NCBI RefSeq assembly: GCF_020165195.1
Contig: NZ_JAIUHR010000036.1
Coordinates: forward strand, 1 to 47,502
Source: Mesorhizobium sp. CA14
Lineage (GTDB): Bacteria; Pseudomonadota; Alphaproteobacteria; Rhizobiales; Rhizobiaceae
Length of the DNA: 47,502 nt
Direction: 5' to 3'
Shown: positions 1 to 8,299 of the stretch, piece by piece
Position numbering within the stretch: the first letter of the stretch is position 1
How the letters are laid out: each line of letters opens with the position of its first letter
The notes under the pieces: generated by a model
What the model was told of the DNA's origin: nothing
Databases searched by the model: none
Seen by the model: only the letters and a program-made list of their open reading frames with translations
Translations under genes and position numbers: made by a program

Positions 1-1
1 G

Positions 2-931
2 GGTTGCGGCCGCGCGCGCGGCCGCGACATATTGGACACTCTGCTGTTGGATGCGGCCCGATCGGCCGGAGCGGACGTCTTCCAGCCCTGCCGCGCCGTC
101 GCCATCGAACGTGATGGCGCCTGCCAAGCGGTGTGGATCCGGGCGGAAGCCGGGAATTCCCGCGGCGAGGCGATAATCCTGCGGGCACCAGTGATTGTCG
201 CCGCGCATGGCTCGTGGGAACCGGGACCGTTGCCGAGTCAGCTCGAGAAGAAAGGCCGTCCCTCGGACCTGCTCGGCTTCAAGGCGCATTTTTCAGGATC
301 GACGCTGCCGCCCGACCTGATGCCGCTGCTGACGTTTCCCGGCGGCTATGGCGGCATGGTGCTCGCAGACCATGGCCGCCTGTCCATCTCCTGCTGCATA
401 AGGCGCGATGTGCTCGCCGGGTTGCGCGCCAGCCATGCCCGCGAGCACGGCGGCCAGGTCTCGGCGGCCGAAACCGTCGAGCATCATCTCAGGACGACAT
501 GCCGGGGGGCGCGAGATGCACTCGAGGAGGCCCGCCTCGAGGGCCCGTGGCTTGCCGCCGGCCCGATCCGGCCGGGCATCCGCGCCGGCTACGAAAGCGA
601 CATCTTTCGCGTCGGCAACGTCGCCGGCGAGTCGCATCCGATCATCGCCGAGGGCATATCCATGGCGCTTCAATCCGGGTGGCTCCTTGCCCTGGAACTC
701 GGCGCGGCGGCAGGTGGGCAGACGGGGCGCGAAGCGGCCGGCAGACGCTACGAGGCGGCCTGGAGAGGATTGTTCTCGACCCGGATCCTCGCCGCCGAAG
801 CCATTGCGCGAATCGCTCTCGGCCATGGAGGCGCCGCCACAATGAGAGCAGTCGTCCGCAATTTTCCGCAGGCGCTGACCTTGGGAGCGCGGCTTAGCGG
901 CAAGACGAGAGCGGTGCCGGGTTTTGGCTGA
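2..931 (+). CDS. FAD-dependent oxidoreductase, 5'-truncated by the window edge
   Basis: The frame is open to the left edge, so the true start and the N-terminal FAD-binding GxGxxG fold lie outside the window; about 309 residues remain. The visible part has the pattern of the geranylgeranyl reductase-like FAD oxidoreductases: a DTLLLDAARSAGADV segment near the start, and a GNVAGESHPIIAEGIS segment around residue 205, which corresponds to the family's second flavin-contacting motif (GDAAG..P..GEGI). Such enzymes reduce or hydroxylate polyprenyl or polyketide substrates; in rhizobia they often sit beside type III polyketide synthases, but no such neighbour can be seen here. A 20-bp perfect palindrome at 6-25 lies in the coding frame. 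The last ~30 residues reappear in a decayed copy near 1732-1830. Family call is fairly firm, substrate unknown. Confidence 0.75.
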   Translation, partial: GCGRARGRDILDTLLLDAARSAGADVFQPCRAVAIERDGACQAVWIRAEAGNSRGEAIILRAPVIVAAHGSWEPGPLPSQLEKKGRPSDLLGFKAHFSGSTLPPDLMPLLTFPGGYGGMVLADHGRLSISCCIRRDVLAGLRASHAREHGGQVSAAETVEHHLRTTCRGARDALEEARLEGPWLAAGPIRPGIRAGYESDIFRVGNVAGESHPIIAEGISMALQSGWLLALELGAAAGGQTGREAAGRRYEAAWRGLFSTRILAAEAIARIALGHGGAATMRAVVRNFPQALTLGARLSGKTRAVPGFG

Positions 932-1076
932 CGGGCGCGTGGCTCGATGAAGCACGCCGGGGTTATGGAACATTCCGGGCCGACTGGAGTTCGATATGCG
1001 ATCCGGCTCTTGCCGCCGAGCCTGTGTCGCGACGTGGCATGAGGCGGCGCTCGCCACGCCTGCGGGAGACATCACC

Positions 1077-1556
1077 ATGGTCCAGCATACGATCCCTCAC
1101 AATCCGCACAGCACTGCAAGCATTGCCGGCCATCCTATTCATGCGATGCTGATACCGTTCCCGATCGCCTTCTTCGTCGCGACCTTCGCTTGCGACCTTG
1201 TCTTCTGGCGAACCGGCAATCCGATTTGGGTCTCCGCTTCGCTCTGGCTTCTCGGGGCGGGTCTGATAATGGCGGCGCTGGCCGCTCTTGCCGGACTGAC
1301 CGATATCTTGGGCGATGCCCAAATCCGCAATCTGGGCGACGTATGGCTTCACGCCGGTGGCAATGTGATCGTCGTCCTGATCGAACTTTACAACTGGTAT
1401 TCGCGATATGCCCATGCGGAGGCGGCCGTGGTGCCGGTAGGCCTGGTCCTGTCACTCGTCGTCGTTCTCATTCTTCTGTTCACCGGCTGGAAAGGCTGGG
1501 GAATGGTCTATCGGCATCATGTCGGCGTCGCCGACAGAACGGACGAAACGGGTTGA
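1077..1556 (+). CDS. DUF2231 four-helix membrane protein
   Basis: This 159-residue integral membrane protein begins with a short polar stretch, then the GHPIHAMLIPFPIAFF signature of DUF2231, followed by three more hydrophobic helices (about residues 48-72, 84-108 and 118-140). The function of the family is not established; it is often described as a predicted inner-membrane protein. I chose the ATG at 1077 because GGGAG lies about nine bases upstream and because the DUF2231 homology starts soon after; an earlier in-frame ATG at 996 would add 27 unsupported residues. The gene stands alone on the plus strand and is followed by a rho-independent terminator at 1660-1688, so it is probably monocistronic. 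Confidence 0.8.
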   Translation: MVQHTIPHNPHSTASIAGHPIHAMLIPFPIAFFVATFACDLVFWRTGNPIWVSASLWLLGAGLIMAALAALAGLTDILGDAQIRNLGDVWLHAGGNVIVVLIELYNWYSRYAHAEAAVVPVGLVLSLVVVLILLFTGWKGWGMVYRHHVGVADRTDETG

Positions 1557-1659
1557 GAGCCGCCAGCCTGGTTGCGACGAGCCTGGCCAGGAGCATGTGA
1601 AATTCCACCTGCCCCGGCGACCTCGGCAACACATTGTTTCGTTTCCACTCTTCATGTCG

Positions 1660-1688
1660 CCTCCGCCCTCCGGCGGAGGTGATTTTTT
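1660..1688 (+). terminator. Rho-independent terminator after the DUF2231 gene
   Basis: The arms CCTCCGCC (1660-1667) and GGCGGAGG (1672-1679) pair perfectly around the loop CTCC. They are followed, after TGA, by six T residues (1683-1688). It lies about 105 bases after the stop of the DUF2231 gene and points in the same direction. Confidence 0.75.
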
Positions 1689-1731
1689 GGGGTGTGGTCA
1701 GGCGTTGCGATGTTTTTCGTCGGCTTTGCCG

Positions 1732-1830
1732 GATGGCGCCGCCTTGATGGAGGCGGCGCTCCGCAATGTCCCGCAAGCGCTGACCTTGGGCGCACAACTC
1801 ATCGGCAAGACGAGGTTGGTCCCCGGTTTG
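1732..1830 (+). pseudogene. Decayed C-terminal fragment of an FAD oxidoreductase
   Basis: Read in frame from 1732, this stretch gives NVPQALTLGAQLIGKTR, close to NFPQALTLGARLSGKTR at the end of the oxidoreductase at 2-931. The similarity holds at the DNA level too (shared runs such as CAAGCGCTGACCTTGGG and CGGCAAGACGAG). No flavin-binding domain precedes it, a terminator lies just upstream, and the reading frame runs on past the point where its relative stops. I read it as the leftover tail of a duplicated or recombined oxidoreductase gene. The fragment boundaries are approximate. Confidence 0.55.
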
Positions 1831-1928
1831 GCTAAGGCGCGCCTCGCGCATCGTCTTCGGCGCGAATTTGTCTCAAGCCTCGGCTGGACTGGCGATGGCA
1901 ACCGATCGTCCGGCCGGATGCCGGCCTC

Positions 1929-2351
1929 CTAGGCAGGTATCAAGACGGCGATGCGATGCACGCCCACCTCGTTGCTTGTATTCGTCGCCTCGTCGGTTTT
2001 GCCCTTGGAACAGGTGTACATGTCGCCTTCCTTGAGCTTGAATTCCTTGTCCTTTTTCTTGATCGTGAAAGCGCCCGACGTAATCGTGCATACCATGTCG
2101 TTGTCCATCACCATTGCGGGCGCGTGCGCTCCGGGCTGGAAGACCACGTCGACAATTGAAATGCTCTTGTAGGCGGGAATGTCGGAATTGCCGGTGCCGA
2201 CCTCAACCACTCTGATGCCGGGCGCTATCTCCTTGCCATCCTTCGGACCGTATTTCTTGGTCTTTGCGGATGCCACCAGGGTGAACAAGGGCGTAACCGC
2301 GGCGGCCGTCATGCTGAGAGCAATTGCAGACCTGCGATTCATGGTTTTCAT
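1929..2351 (-). CDS. Exported cupin-domain protein
   Basis: This 140-residue protein starts with a signal peptide: NRR near the N-terminus, then a hydrophobic stretch ending in VASAK around residue 29. A small cupin barrel follows, with the pattern VVFQPGAHAPAMVMDNDMVCTI and a later EGDMY segment. The classical metal-binding histidines are only partly present (one His in motif 1), so catalysis is doubtful and a sensing or binding role is possible. The twin arginine could direct Tat export, but the consensus is imperfect. The start at 2351 has GGGAGG six bases upstream; an internal ATG three codons later is the alternative. No operon partner is seen. Confidence 0.7.
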   Translation of the reverse strand: MKTMNRRSAIALSMTAAAVTPLFTLVASAKTKKYGPKDGKEIAPGIRVVEVGTGNSDIPAYKSISIVDVVFQPGAHAPAMVMDNDMVCTITSGAFTIKKKDKEFKLKEGDMYTCSKGKTDEATNTSNEVGVHRIAVLIPA

Positions 2352-2944
2352 CGCATCCTCCCAATATGTTGGCTACGCACGAAAGTGCGTAATCGTTATA
2401 TATTAGCACAGACGTAAATAAGCTGCCGGGAATTCGGAAGCGCAGGCCGCACGGTATTGGTTAGGAACATTCCGCTAAAAGCCGCGTCCTGACGTGGTTT
2501 CGGCCAGTCCGTTGCCTGACTTTTTCCAGGGGCAATCCTGCTGATATGCGCCGGCTCGGTCTCCCGCGGCTCGCTGGCTGGCCCGCAACTTTCCCTATCG
2601 GCCTGTTTCAGCACGTGTCGCGTGGTCGCATTTTGACCCTATTCGCTCTCTACGCGGCCAGGATTGCTGCGGTTCCAGTGTTCACGGTTTCTTGACAGAG
2701 GCCGGAAAAACGGGCAGCAAAGCGGGTGAGGGAGAGCAATTTTACCGTGGCGGAGATCATGGAAGGCTCTTTTTTCGTATGGACCGTCGCCAAATCGGCG
2801 ATTGGTGGAGGGATTGGTTAACCATCTTTGTCCATCTTTTGAATCAATCGGCAACAGACGCGTGAAGGTGCAGGGGGCACCAGCGAACTGTGATCGTGAC
2901 GGGTGCCAGGTCCGCAAACCGGCATGCCGATTGAGAGTGGTCGT
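2352..2944. other. Gene-free stretch upstream of the DUF2778 gene
   Basis: No convincing gene is found in these ~590 bases on either strand. The stretch should hold the promoters of the cupin (minus) and the L,D-transpeptidase-like gene (plus). A 10-bp palindrome TGGTTAACCA lies at 2815-2824 and contains TTAACCAT, which resembles a CtrA half-site of alphaproteobacteria. This is a single short match and may be chance. Confidence 0.4.
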
Positions 2945-4573
2945 ATGGCGTTTTTGCGTTTGAAGTACCGGGGTGACACTCCTGATGAGGGGGTAACTTC
3001 GAAGAAATCTGGTGGTCATCGTTGGGTCGTGGTGCCTGCTGTCGGCGCCGCCCTTGCCCTTTGGTCCATGGCCACCTTGGCGGGACTCCATTCGGTAAGC
3101 ACTTCGCTGACCGCCGCTTCCAACGGATTGCCGCAAGGCCTGCTTTCGCCGCGCAACATCGCGCTTGGCGATCAGCGCCGCCAGATCGCCAACGCCTGGG
3201 CACCGCATCTTACCGGCAATGGCGGCTACCAGACAGCGTCGCTCACCAGCGGCTGCGATGCCCGCTGCGTCAGCCTCGCGATGAACTTCAGACATGACGG
3301 CCAAGCTGCTGAAAAATTGATAAATAAGGGCCTCAACGGCAAAGCGGCGCGCCTTAAACTGCCGTCGCCCGACAGCGCCGCGCAGGAAAAGGGCGTGGCG
3401 GTGGCGTCGGCCGCCGGAGCCACCGACCGTTTCGACGGCGTGGTGAAGCGCGCTGCGCTTTCGCCGCAAAAGCTTGCCGATGCCTTTGCCCGCGCCGAGA
3501 AGGCGCCGTTCGTGCTGGCCAGCCTGCCTTCGGAGAGCCGCTTCGGCGGCGCGCTGCCGGGCGCCCCGGCGGAAGCCCGGTTCGGTTCGCCGCCGGCCGA
3601 AATCGCCGGCGCTTCCGAGCTGGCGCTTGCGCTCGCCAATATATCGCCGGAGGAGACGGCCGACGTTCCGACCGCCGTTGCGCTGCAAAACAGCGACGGG
3701 CCTGACGTCGCCGACAAGCCGGACAATGGCCAGGACAATGGCCAGGACGGCGCGTACCAGGTCGCCTCGCTGCCGCCGCAAGACGATTTGCCCGACACGA
3801 TTGCCGTGCCCGGCCTTCGCCCGCGCACCACGCTCGAGCGCGCCACCGAGGCGCCCGAGCAGAACGCGTCCAAACCGCAGAAACCCGAGACCGCGAAGCC
3901 GCAGGCCGCCAGGGCCAAGCCACAGCCAACGACCGCCGACACCGCGCAAGTCGGGCCGACGGCGGCCTCGCCGAGAAGCGGCGACCAGGCCCTGCCTGGC
4001 GTTGCGGGCTCGAAGCCGGTCGTGGCCGACTCCAAACCTGGCAGGCGCAAGGCGCAGGCATCCGAGATGCTCGCCTATGCTAAGCCCGACACGCCGGAAA
4101 GCGGCGGCCTCGGCAGCGCGTTCCGCAACCTTTTCAATGGGCCCTCCACGGGCAATGGCGTGGCCGTCTACGATATTTCGGCGAGAACCGTCTACATGCC
4201 CGACGGCTCGAAGCTGGAGGCGCATTCGGGTCTGGGCTCGATGGTCGACCAGCCGCGCTTCGTAAACCGCAAGAATGTCGGCCCGACGCCGCCCGACACC
4301 TACAATCTGTCGCTGCGTGAATCGCGCTTCCATGGTGTTGAGGCCATAAGGCTCACGCCGACCAGCGGCAGCAACAAATATGGCCGCAATGGCTTGCTCG
4401 CCCACACTTACATGCTGCGCGGCGGCCGTGCGGAATCCAATGGCTGCGTCGTCTTCAAGGACTATCACCGCTTCCTTGCCGCCTACAAAAGCGGCAAGAT
4501 CAAGCGCCTTGTCGTCGTCCCACGCCTGACAAGCTCCCCCACCCGGGTCGCCCAGGAGGGCCGCCAGGGTTAA
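2945..4573 (+). CDS. DUF2778 (Tlde1-like) L,D-transpeptidase-type envelope protein
   Basis: The 542-residue product has a short cytoplasmic start, one membrane anchor (about residues 30-50, VVVPAVGAALALWSMATLAG), a long Ala/Pro/Lys-rich linker without clear fold, and a C-terminal DUF2778 domain (about residues 395-530). That domain carries YDISARTVYMPDG, EAHSGLGSM, and the catalytic-looking His...SNGC arrangement (AHTYMLRGG... followed by ESNGCVVF). DUF2778 is the domain of Tlde1, which cuts or exchanges peptidoglycan stem peptides through an active-site cysteine. With a membrane anchor and no secretion genes nearby, a housekeeping cell-wall role is more likely than an effector role. I chose ATG 2945 over upstream GTG 2903 and ATG 2924 because GAGAG precedes it at a workable distance. 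The linker holds a small DNGQ repeat. Confidence 0.75.
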   Translation: MAFLRLKYRGDTPDEGVTSKKSGGHRWVVVPAVGAALALWSMATLAGLHSVSTSLTAASNGLPQGLLSPRNIALGDQRRQIANAWAPHLTGNGGYQTASLTSGCDARCVSLAMNFRHDGQAAEKLINKGLNGKAARLKLPSPDSAAQEKGVAVASAAGATDRFDGVVKRAALSPQKLADAFARAEKAPFVLASLPSESRFGGALPGAPAEARFGSPPAEIAGASELALALANISPEETADVPTAVALQNSDGPDVADKPDNGQDNGQDGAYQVASLPPQDDLPDTIAVPGLRPRTTLERATEAPEQNASKPQKPETAKPQAARAKPQPTTADTAQVGPTAASPRSGDQALPGVAGSKPVVADSKPGRRKAQASEMLAYAKPDTPESGGLGSAFRNLFNGPSTGNGVAVYDISARTVYMPDGSKLEAHSGLGSMVDQPRFVNRKNVGPTPPDTYNLSLRESRFHGVEAIRLTPTSGSNKYGRNGLLAHTYMLRGGRAESNGCVVFKDYHRFLAAYKSGKIKRLVVVPRLTSSPTRVAQEGRQG

Positions 4574-4583
4574 ACCCTACCAG

Positions 4584-4606
4584 AGCCGGCGCACTGGTCG
4601 CCGGCT
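4584..4606 (+). terminator. Hairpin after the DUF2778 gene
   Basis: AGCCGGCG (4584-4591) and CGCCGGCT (4599-4606) form a perfect 8-bp stem with a 7-base loop, ten bases after the stop codon. There is no clear T run, so it is a terminator-like hairpin rather than a textbook intrinsic terminator. Confidence 0.4.
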
Positions 4607-4820
4607 GTTGTCGATCCCCACTTGCTGATCCGAAGGGCCTGGCGCCAACACGCGCCCGGGTATTTGCCGTCGCCGCGTCAACGCATGGCGATCGCAAACC
4701 TCACCTGAGGAAGCGATTACGACCCTTCCCAGAAGGTAGATATGGCGCAGCCCGGGCTTGCGGCAAGCCCCCGACCATGGCGTATCAACGCTGCTCCGCA
4801 GAACCACGATGGAGCATGGA

Positions 4821-6056
4821 ATGCGAATCTTGTTATCGACTTACGGCTCGCGTGGCGACGTCGAGCCATTGGCGGCGCTGGGCGCGGCTTTGCAGGCGCA
4901 TGGCGTCGAGGCCAGGGTGAGCGCGCCCGCCGACGCGGAATTTGCCGCTCTTCTGGCCCGCGCCGGCGTGCCGCTGGCGCCGGCCTTTGCGCCGGTGCGC
5001 GAATGGGCGAAGGAAATGATCAGCCGCTCGCGATCGGCCTCGCCCGAGGACCGGGCCCGGCTGATTTCCGGCCAGGCGGCAGAGATCGTCGCCAGACAAT
5101 ATGAGGCGCTGAGCGCGGCCGCCGAAGGCTGCGACGCCGTGGTGGCGTTCGGCCTCTTCCCGTCCTGCGCCGCCGCGCGGCTGGTCGCGGAACAACGCGG
5201 CATGCGTTACATGCTCGGCACGTTCTGCCCCATCTGGCTGCCCTCGCCGCACAACCGGCCGCATGAATATCCAGGCCATCCGCTGCCGGCTGGCGTGACC
5301 GACAACCGGCTCTTGTGGGAGATGGACATTCGGACCAAGAACGCGCTCTTCGGCGAGGCGATCAACGGCCATCGCGCATCGCTCGGGCTGCCCCCGGTGC
5401 AAAATGTCCGGGACTATGTCTACGGCAAAAAAGTCCTGCTCGCCTGCGATCCGACGCTGGGACCGTGGCTGCCCTCGGACCTGATCGACGCCGTGCAGAC
5501 CGGCGCCTTCATCCTGCCGGATGAGCGGCCCCTCCCCGGCGGGCTGGAAACCTTCCTCGGTGGCGGCTCGCCGCCGGTCTATGTCGGCTTCGGCTCCATA
5601 TCGGTCGCGAGCGAAGCCGGCAGCGCGGCCATCGAGGCGATCCGCGCCAATGGCCTCCGCACGGTGCTCGCGCATGGCTGGGCCGAGCTCGGCCTCGTCG
5701 ACGATGGTGGCGACTGCTTCGCCGTCGACGAGGTCAACCAGCAGGCGCTGTTCGGCCGTGTCGCCGCCGTCCTCCACCATGGCGGCGCCGGCACCACCGT
5801 CGCCGCCGCGCGGGCAGGAGCGCCGCAGGTGATCGTGCCGCAGATCGGCGACCAGCCCTATTGGGCGCGGCGGGTGGCCGAGCTCGGCATCGGCGCCGCG
5901 CATGACGGCCCGGTGCCGACGGCGCAGTCGCTATCGGCGGCGCTGGAAGTGGCGCTGGCGCCGAAGGTCCGGCTTCATGCTCACAAGATGGCCGGCGAGA
6001 TCCACGCCGATGGGGCGGACGCAGCAGCGAAATGGCTGGTGGAGAGGATGAGGTGA
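4821..6056 (+). CDS. MGT-family glycosyltransferase (GT1/GT28-like)
   Basis: This 411-residue protein has the two-Rossmann GT-B layout of the EryCIII/sterol glucosyltransferase group. The N-terminal domain opens with MRILLSTYGSRGDVEPL, and the C-terminal domain carries the nucleotide-sugar signature LHHGGAGTTVAAARAGAPQ around residues 315-335, followed by GDQPYWARRV. It should move a sugar from a nucleotide donor to a small hydrophobic acceptor (lipid, sterol-like or polyketide). No signal peptide is seen. The start at 4821 is supported by GGAG six bases upstream and by the homology beginning there; an earlier GTG/ATG adds unlikely sequence. It seems to be transcribed alone, about 250 bases after the DUF2778 gene. 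The acceptor cannot be told from sequence. Confidence 0.8.
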   Translation: MRILLSTYGSRGDVEPLAALGAALQAHGVEARVSAPADAEFAALLARAGVPLAPAFAPVREWAKEMISRSRSASPEDRARLISGQAAEIVARQYEALSAAAEGCDAVVAFGLFPSCAAARLVAEQRGMRYMLGTFCPIWLPSPHNRPHEYPGHPLPAGVTDNRLLWEMDIRTKNALFGEAINGHRASLGLPPVQNVRDYVYGKKVLLACDPTLGPWLPSDLIDAVQTGAFILPDERPLPGGLETFLGGGSPPVYVGFGSISVASEAGSAAIEAIRANGLRTVLAHGWAELGLVDDGGDCFAVDEVNQQALFGRVAAVLHHGGAGTTVAAARAGAPQVIVPQIGDQPYWARRVAELGIGAAHDGPVPTAQSLSAALEVALAPKVRLHAHKMAGEIHADGADAAAKWLVERMR

Positions 6057-6215
6057 AGAGCACTGAGAGTTGGGCGGGTATGGTGTTGTGCCGCTCTCTT
6101 CAGCCCTTTCTTCACGCCGCCCTAAAGAAACCAAGCTCTCTAAAACCGCTTTCAATACCGGGCGAAGGCGCTATCTATGGCGCGGGGCGGCTCCCAATCA
6201 CTCACGAGGCAATCC

Positions 6216-7001
6216 ATGACAATTCGCGCTGTCGTCTGGGGCGAGAACATCCATGAGCGGACCAATGAGGTGGTGGCCTCCATCTATCCGGAAGGCATGC
6301 ACGCGACCATTGCCAAGGCGCTCTCCGCCGACAAGGCGATCTCCGCCTCGACCGCGACGCTGGAGCAGCCGGAGCACGGCCTGCCGCAATCCCGCCTAGC
6401 CGAAACCGACGTGCTGGTCTGGTGGGGCCACAAGGACCATGGGGCGGTGGCCGACGAAGTGGTCGAACGCGTTGCGAAGCGCGTCTTCGAAGGCATGGGG
6501 CTGATCATCCTCCATTCCGGCCATTTCTCGAAGATCTTCAAGCGGCTGATGGGCACGCCCTGCACGCTGAAATGGCGCGAGGCCGGCGAGCGCGAGCGGC
6601 TCTGGGTGACCAGCCCCAGCCACCCCATCGCCGAAGGCGTCGGCGAATATTTTGAGCTGGAGAACGAGGAGATGTATGGCGAGCAGTTCGCCGTGCCCGA
6701 GCCGCTGGAGACCGTCTTCATCTCCTGGTTCCAGGGCGGCGAGGTGTTCCGCTCGGGCCTGACCTACCGGCGCGGCGCCGGCAATGTCTTCTACTTCCGC
6801 CCCGGACATGAGACCTATCCGACCTATCACGACGCCACCGTGCAGAAGGTGCTGCGCAACGCGGTGAGATGGGCGCACAACCCGCAAGGGTCGAAGCCCG
6901 CAATCCTCGATGCGCCGAACGTGCCGGTCGAGAAGGCGCTGGAGCCGATCGAGGAGCGCGGGCCCAAGCTGCATGCGCATGGCGAGGCTGGTTTCCGCTA
7001 A
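6216..7001 (+). CDS. ThuA-domain protein (trehalose-utilisation family)
   Basis: The 261-residue product is a single ThuA domain, with the class I glutamine amidotransferase-like fold: an early VVWGENIHERTN, a central LIILHSGHFSKIFKRLMG, and a late GNVFYFRPGHETYPTYHD. In Sinorhizobium, ThuA and ThuB act together on disaccharides oxidised at C3 (trehalose, maltitol). The gene here is followed 101 bases later by a Gfo/Idh/MocA oxidoreductase, the same pairing as thuA-thuB, so a joint role in the oxidation or cleavage of 3-keto sugars is a reasonable inference. The thuEFGK transport genes are absent from the window, so the substrate may differ. Start 6216 has GAGG six bases upstream. Confidence 0.82.
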   Translation: MTIRAVVWGENIHERTNEVVASIYPEGMHATIAKALSADKAISASTATLEQPEHGLPQSRLAETDVLVWWGHKDHGAVADEVVERVAKRVFEGMGLIILHSGHFSKIFKRLMGTPCTLKWREAGERERLWVTSPSHPIAEGVGEYFELENEEMYGEQFAVPEPLETVFISWFQGGEVFRSGLTYRRGAGNVFYFRPGHETYPTYHDATVQKVLRNAVRWAHNPQGSKPAILDAPNVPVEKALEPIEERGPKLHAHGEAGFR

Positions 7002-7102
7002 AAAAACGCCTCTCCGCTTTGCTTGGGATTGCGCGGAAACAGCGCCTGGGTCACATTCGCTCACGTTATTGAATCGAACCAAATCGCTCGGAGGAGCAGA
7101 AA

Positions 7103-8161
7103 ATGCGGCTTTTGATACTGGGCACCGGCTGGATGGCGCAGGAACATGCCCGCCGCTTTGGCGCGATCGAGGGCGTCGACATCGTCGGTGCGGTCGACGT
7201 TGATCCAGCCCGCGTCGGCGAATATGCCGACGCCTACAAGATCCCGAAGCGCTTCACCTCGCTGGAGGCGGCGCTCCACTGGGGCGATTTCGACGCCGTC
7301 GCCAATGTCACGCCCGACCGCATCCATCACCCGACCACCATGGCGCTGGTCGCCGCCGGCAAGCCTGTGCTGTGCGAGAAGCCGCTGGCGGAAAATTTCG
7401 GCAAAGCCAACGAAATGGCCGATGCCGCGGAAGCCGCCGGCATCGTCAACATGGTCAACCTCACCTATCGCAATGTCGCCGCGCTGCAGAAGGCGCGCCG
7501 GATGGTGCAGGCCGGCGAGATCGGCACGGTGCGCCATGTCGAGGCGTCCTACCTGCAGAGCTGGTTGGTGTCGAAATTCTGGGGCGACTGGCGCACCGAT
7601 CCGAAATGGCTGTGGCGGCTGTCGCGCGGCCATGGCTCCAACGGCGTGCTCGGCGATGTCGGCATCCACATCCTCGATTTCGCCAGCTATGGCGCGGCGC
7701 TCGATATCGACCATGTCTTCTGCCGGCTGCGCGCCTTCGACAAGGCGCCGAGCGACCGCATCGGCGACTACCAGCTCGATGCCAATGACAGCTTTGCCAT
7801 GACGCTCGACTTCGCCAACGGTGCCTTCGGCGTGGTACATGCCAGCCGCTGGGCAACCGGCCATCTCAACGAGCTTCGGCTGCGCATCTATGGCGAGAAG
7901 GGCGGCATCGAGGTGGTGCACAATCTCGAAGGCTCGATGTTGAAGGCCTGCGTTGGCGAAAATGTCGAGAACGCCAAGTGGGAAGAGCTCGACGCCGGCA
8001 CCGTGCCGACCAACTACCAGCGCTTCGTCGAGGCGGTGCGGAGCGGCGCGCAGACCGAGCCGAATTTCCGCCACGCGGCAGGCCTGCAGAAGGTGCTGGA
8101 CCTCGCCGTGGTGTCGGACGAGAAACGGGCGGAGTTGAGGGCGCACGCGGATACGCAGTGA
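7103..8161 (+). CDS. Gfo/Idh/MocA-family NAD(P)-dependent oxidoreductase
   Basis: This 352-residue enzyme has the N-terminal Rossmann motif LLILGTGWMAQEHA, the diagnostic CEKPLA motif near residue 92 (its Lys is the conserved active-site residue), and a C-terminal alpha/beta substrate domain with GDVGIHILD around residue 193, where Asp and His are the usual catalytic positions. Such enzymes oxidise sugar or polyol hydroxyls using NAD(P). Its place directly after the ThuA gene points to the ThuB role of C3 oxidation or the reverse. GGAGG lies about eight bases before the ATG. It is followed by an intergenic palindromic repeat and a convergent BKACE gene. Confidence 0.85.
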   Translation: MRLLILGTGWMAQEHARRFGAIEGVDIVGAVDVDPARVGEYADAYKIPKRFTSLEAALHWGDFDAVANVTPDRIHHPTTMALVAAGKPVLCEKPLAENFGKANEMADAAEAAGIVNMVNLTYRNVAALQKARRMVQAGEIGTVRHVEASYLQSWLVSKFWGDWRTDPKWLWRLSRGHGSNGVLGDVGIHILDFASYGAALDIDHVFCRLRAFDKAPSDRIGDYQLDANDSFAMTLDFANGAFGVVHASRWATGHLNELRLRIYGEKGGIEVVHNLEGSMLKACVGENVENAKWEELDAGTVPTNYQRFVEAVRSGAQTEPNFRHAAGLQKVLDLAVVSDEKRAELRAHADTQ

Positions 8162-8166
8162 GCTTT

Positions 8167-8292
8167 CCTCGCCCCCGCCAAAGGCGGGGGAGAGGTGTCC
8201 GCGAAGCGGACGGAGAGGGGGTCTTCGTAAGGCGCTCCCCCTCTCCGTCTCGGCTTCGCCGAGCCACCTCCCCCCACTTCGTGGAGGCGAGG
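8167..8292. repeat. Intergenic palindromic repeat between convergent genes
   Basis: The outer arms CCTCGCC (8167-8173) and GGCGAGG (8286-8292) enclose several nested hairpins, including CCCCCGCC/GGCGGGGG, TCCGC/GCGGA and GGCTTCGCC. The GC-rich nested layout between two convergent genes is that of rhizobial REP/RIME-like elements, which are scattered through such genomes. It may fold in RNA and stop both transcripts. The exact family name cannot be settled by eye. Confidence 0.65.
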
Positions 8293-8299
8293 AACAAGA

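Noticed and set aside
2639..4468. 609-codon open frame on the minus strand opposite the DUF2778 gene
   Set aside because: It mirrors the plus-strand gene, is Arg/Gly-rich without domains, and owes its length to the high G+C of the real gene.
6216..8161. Naming the ThuA/Gfo-Idh pair thuA and thuB
   Set aside because: The pairing fits, but the thuEFGK importer is absent and these families occur with many substrates, so a gene symbol would overstate it.
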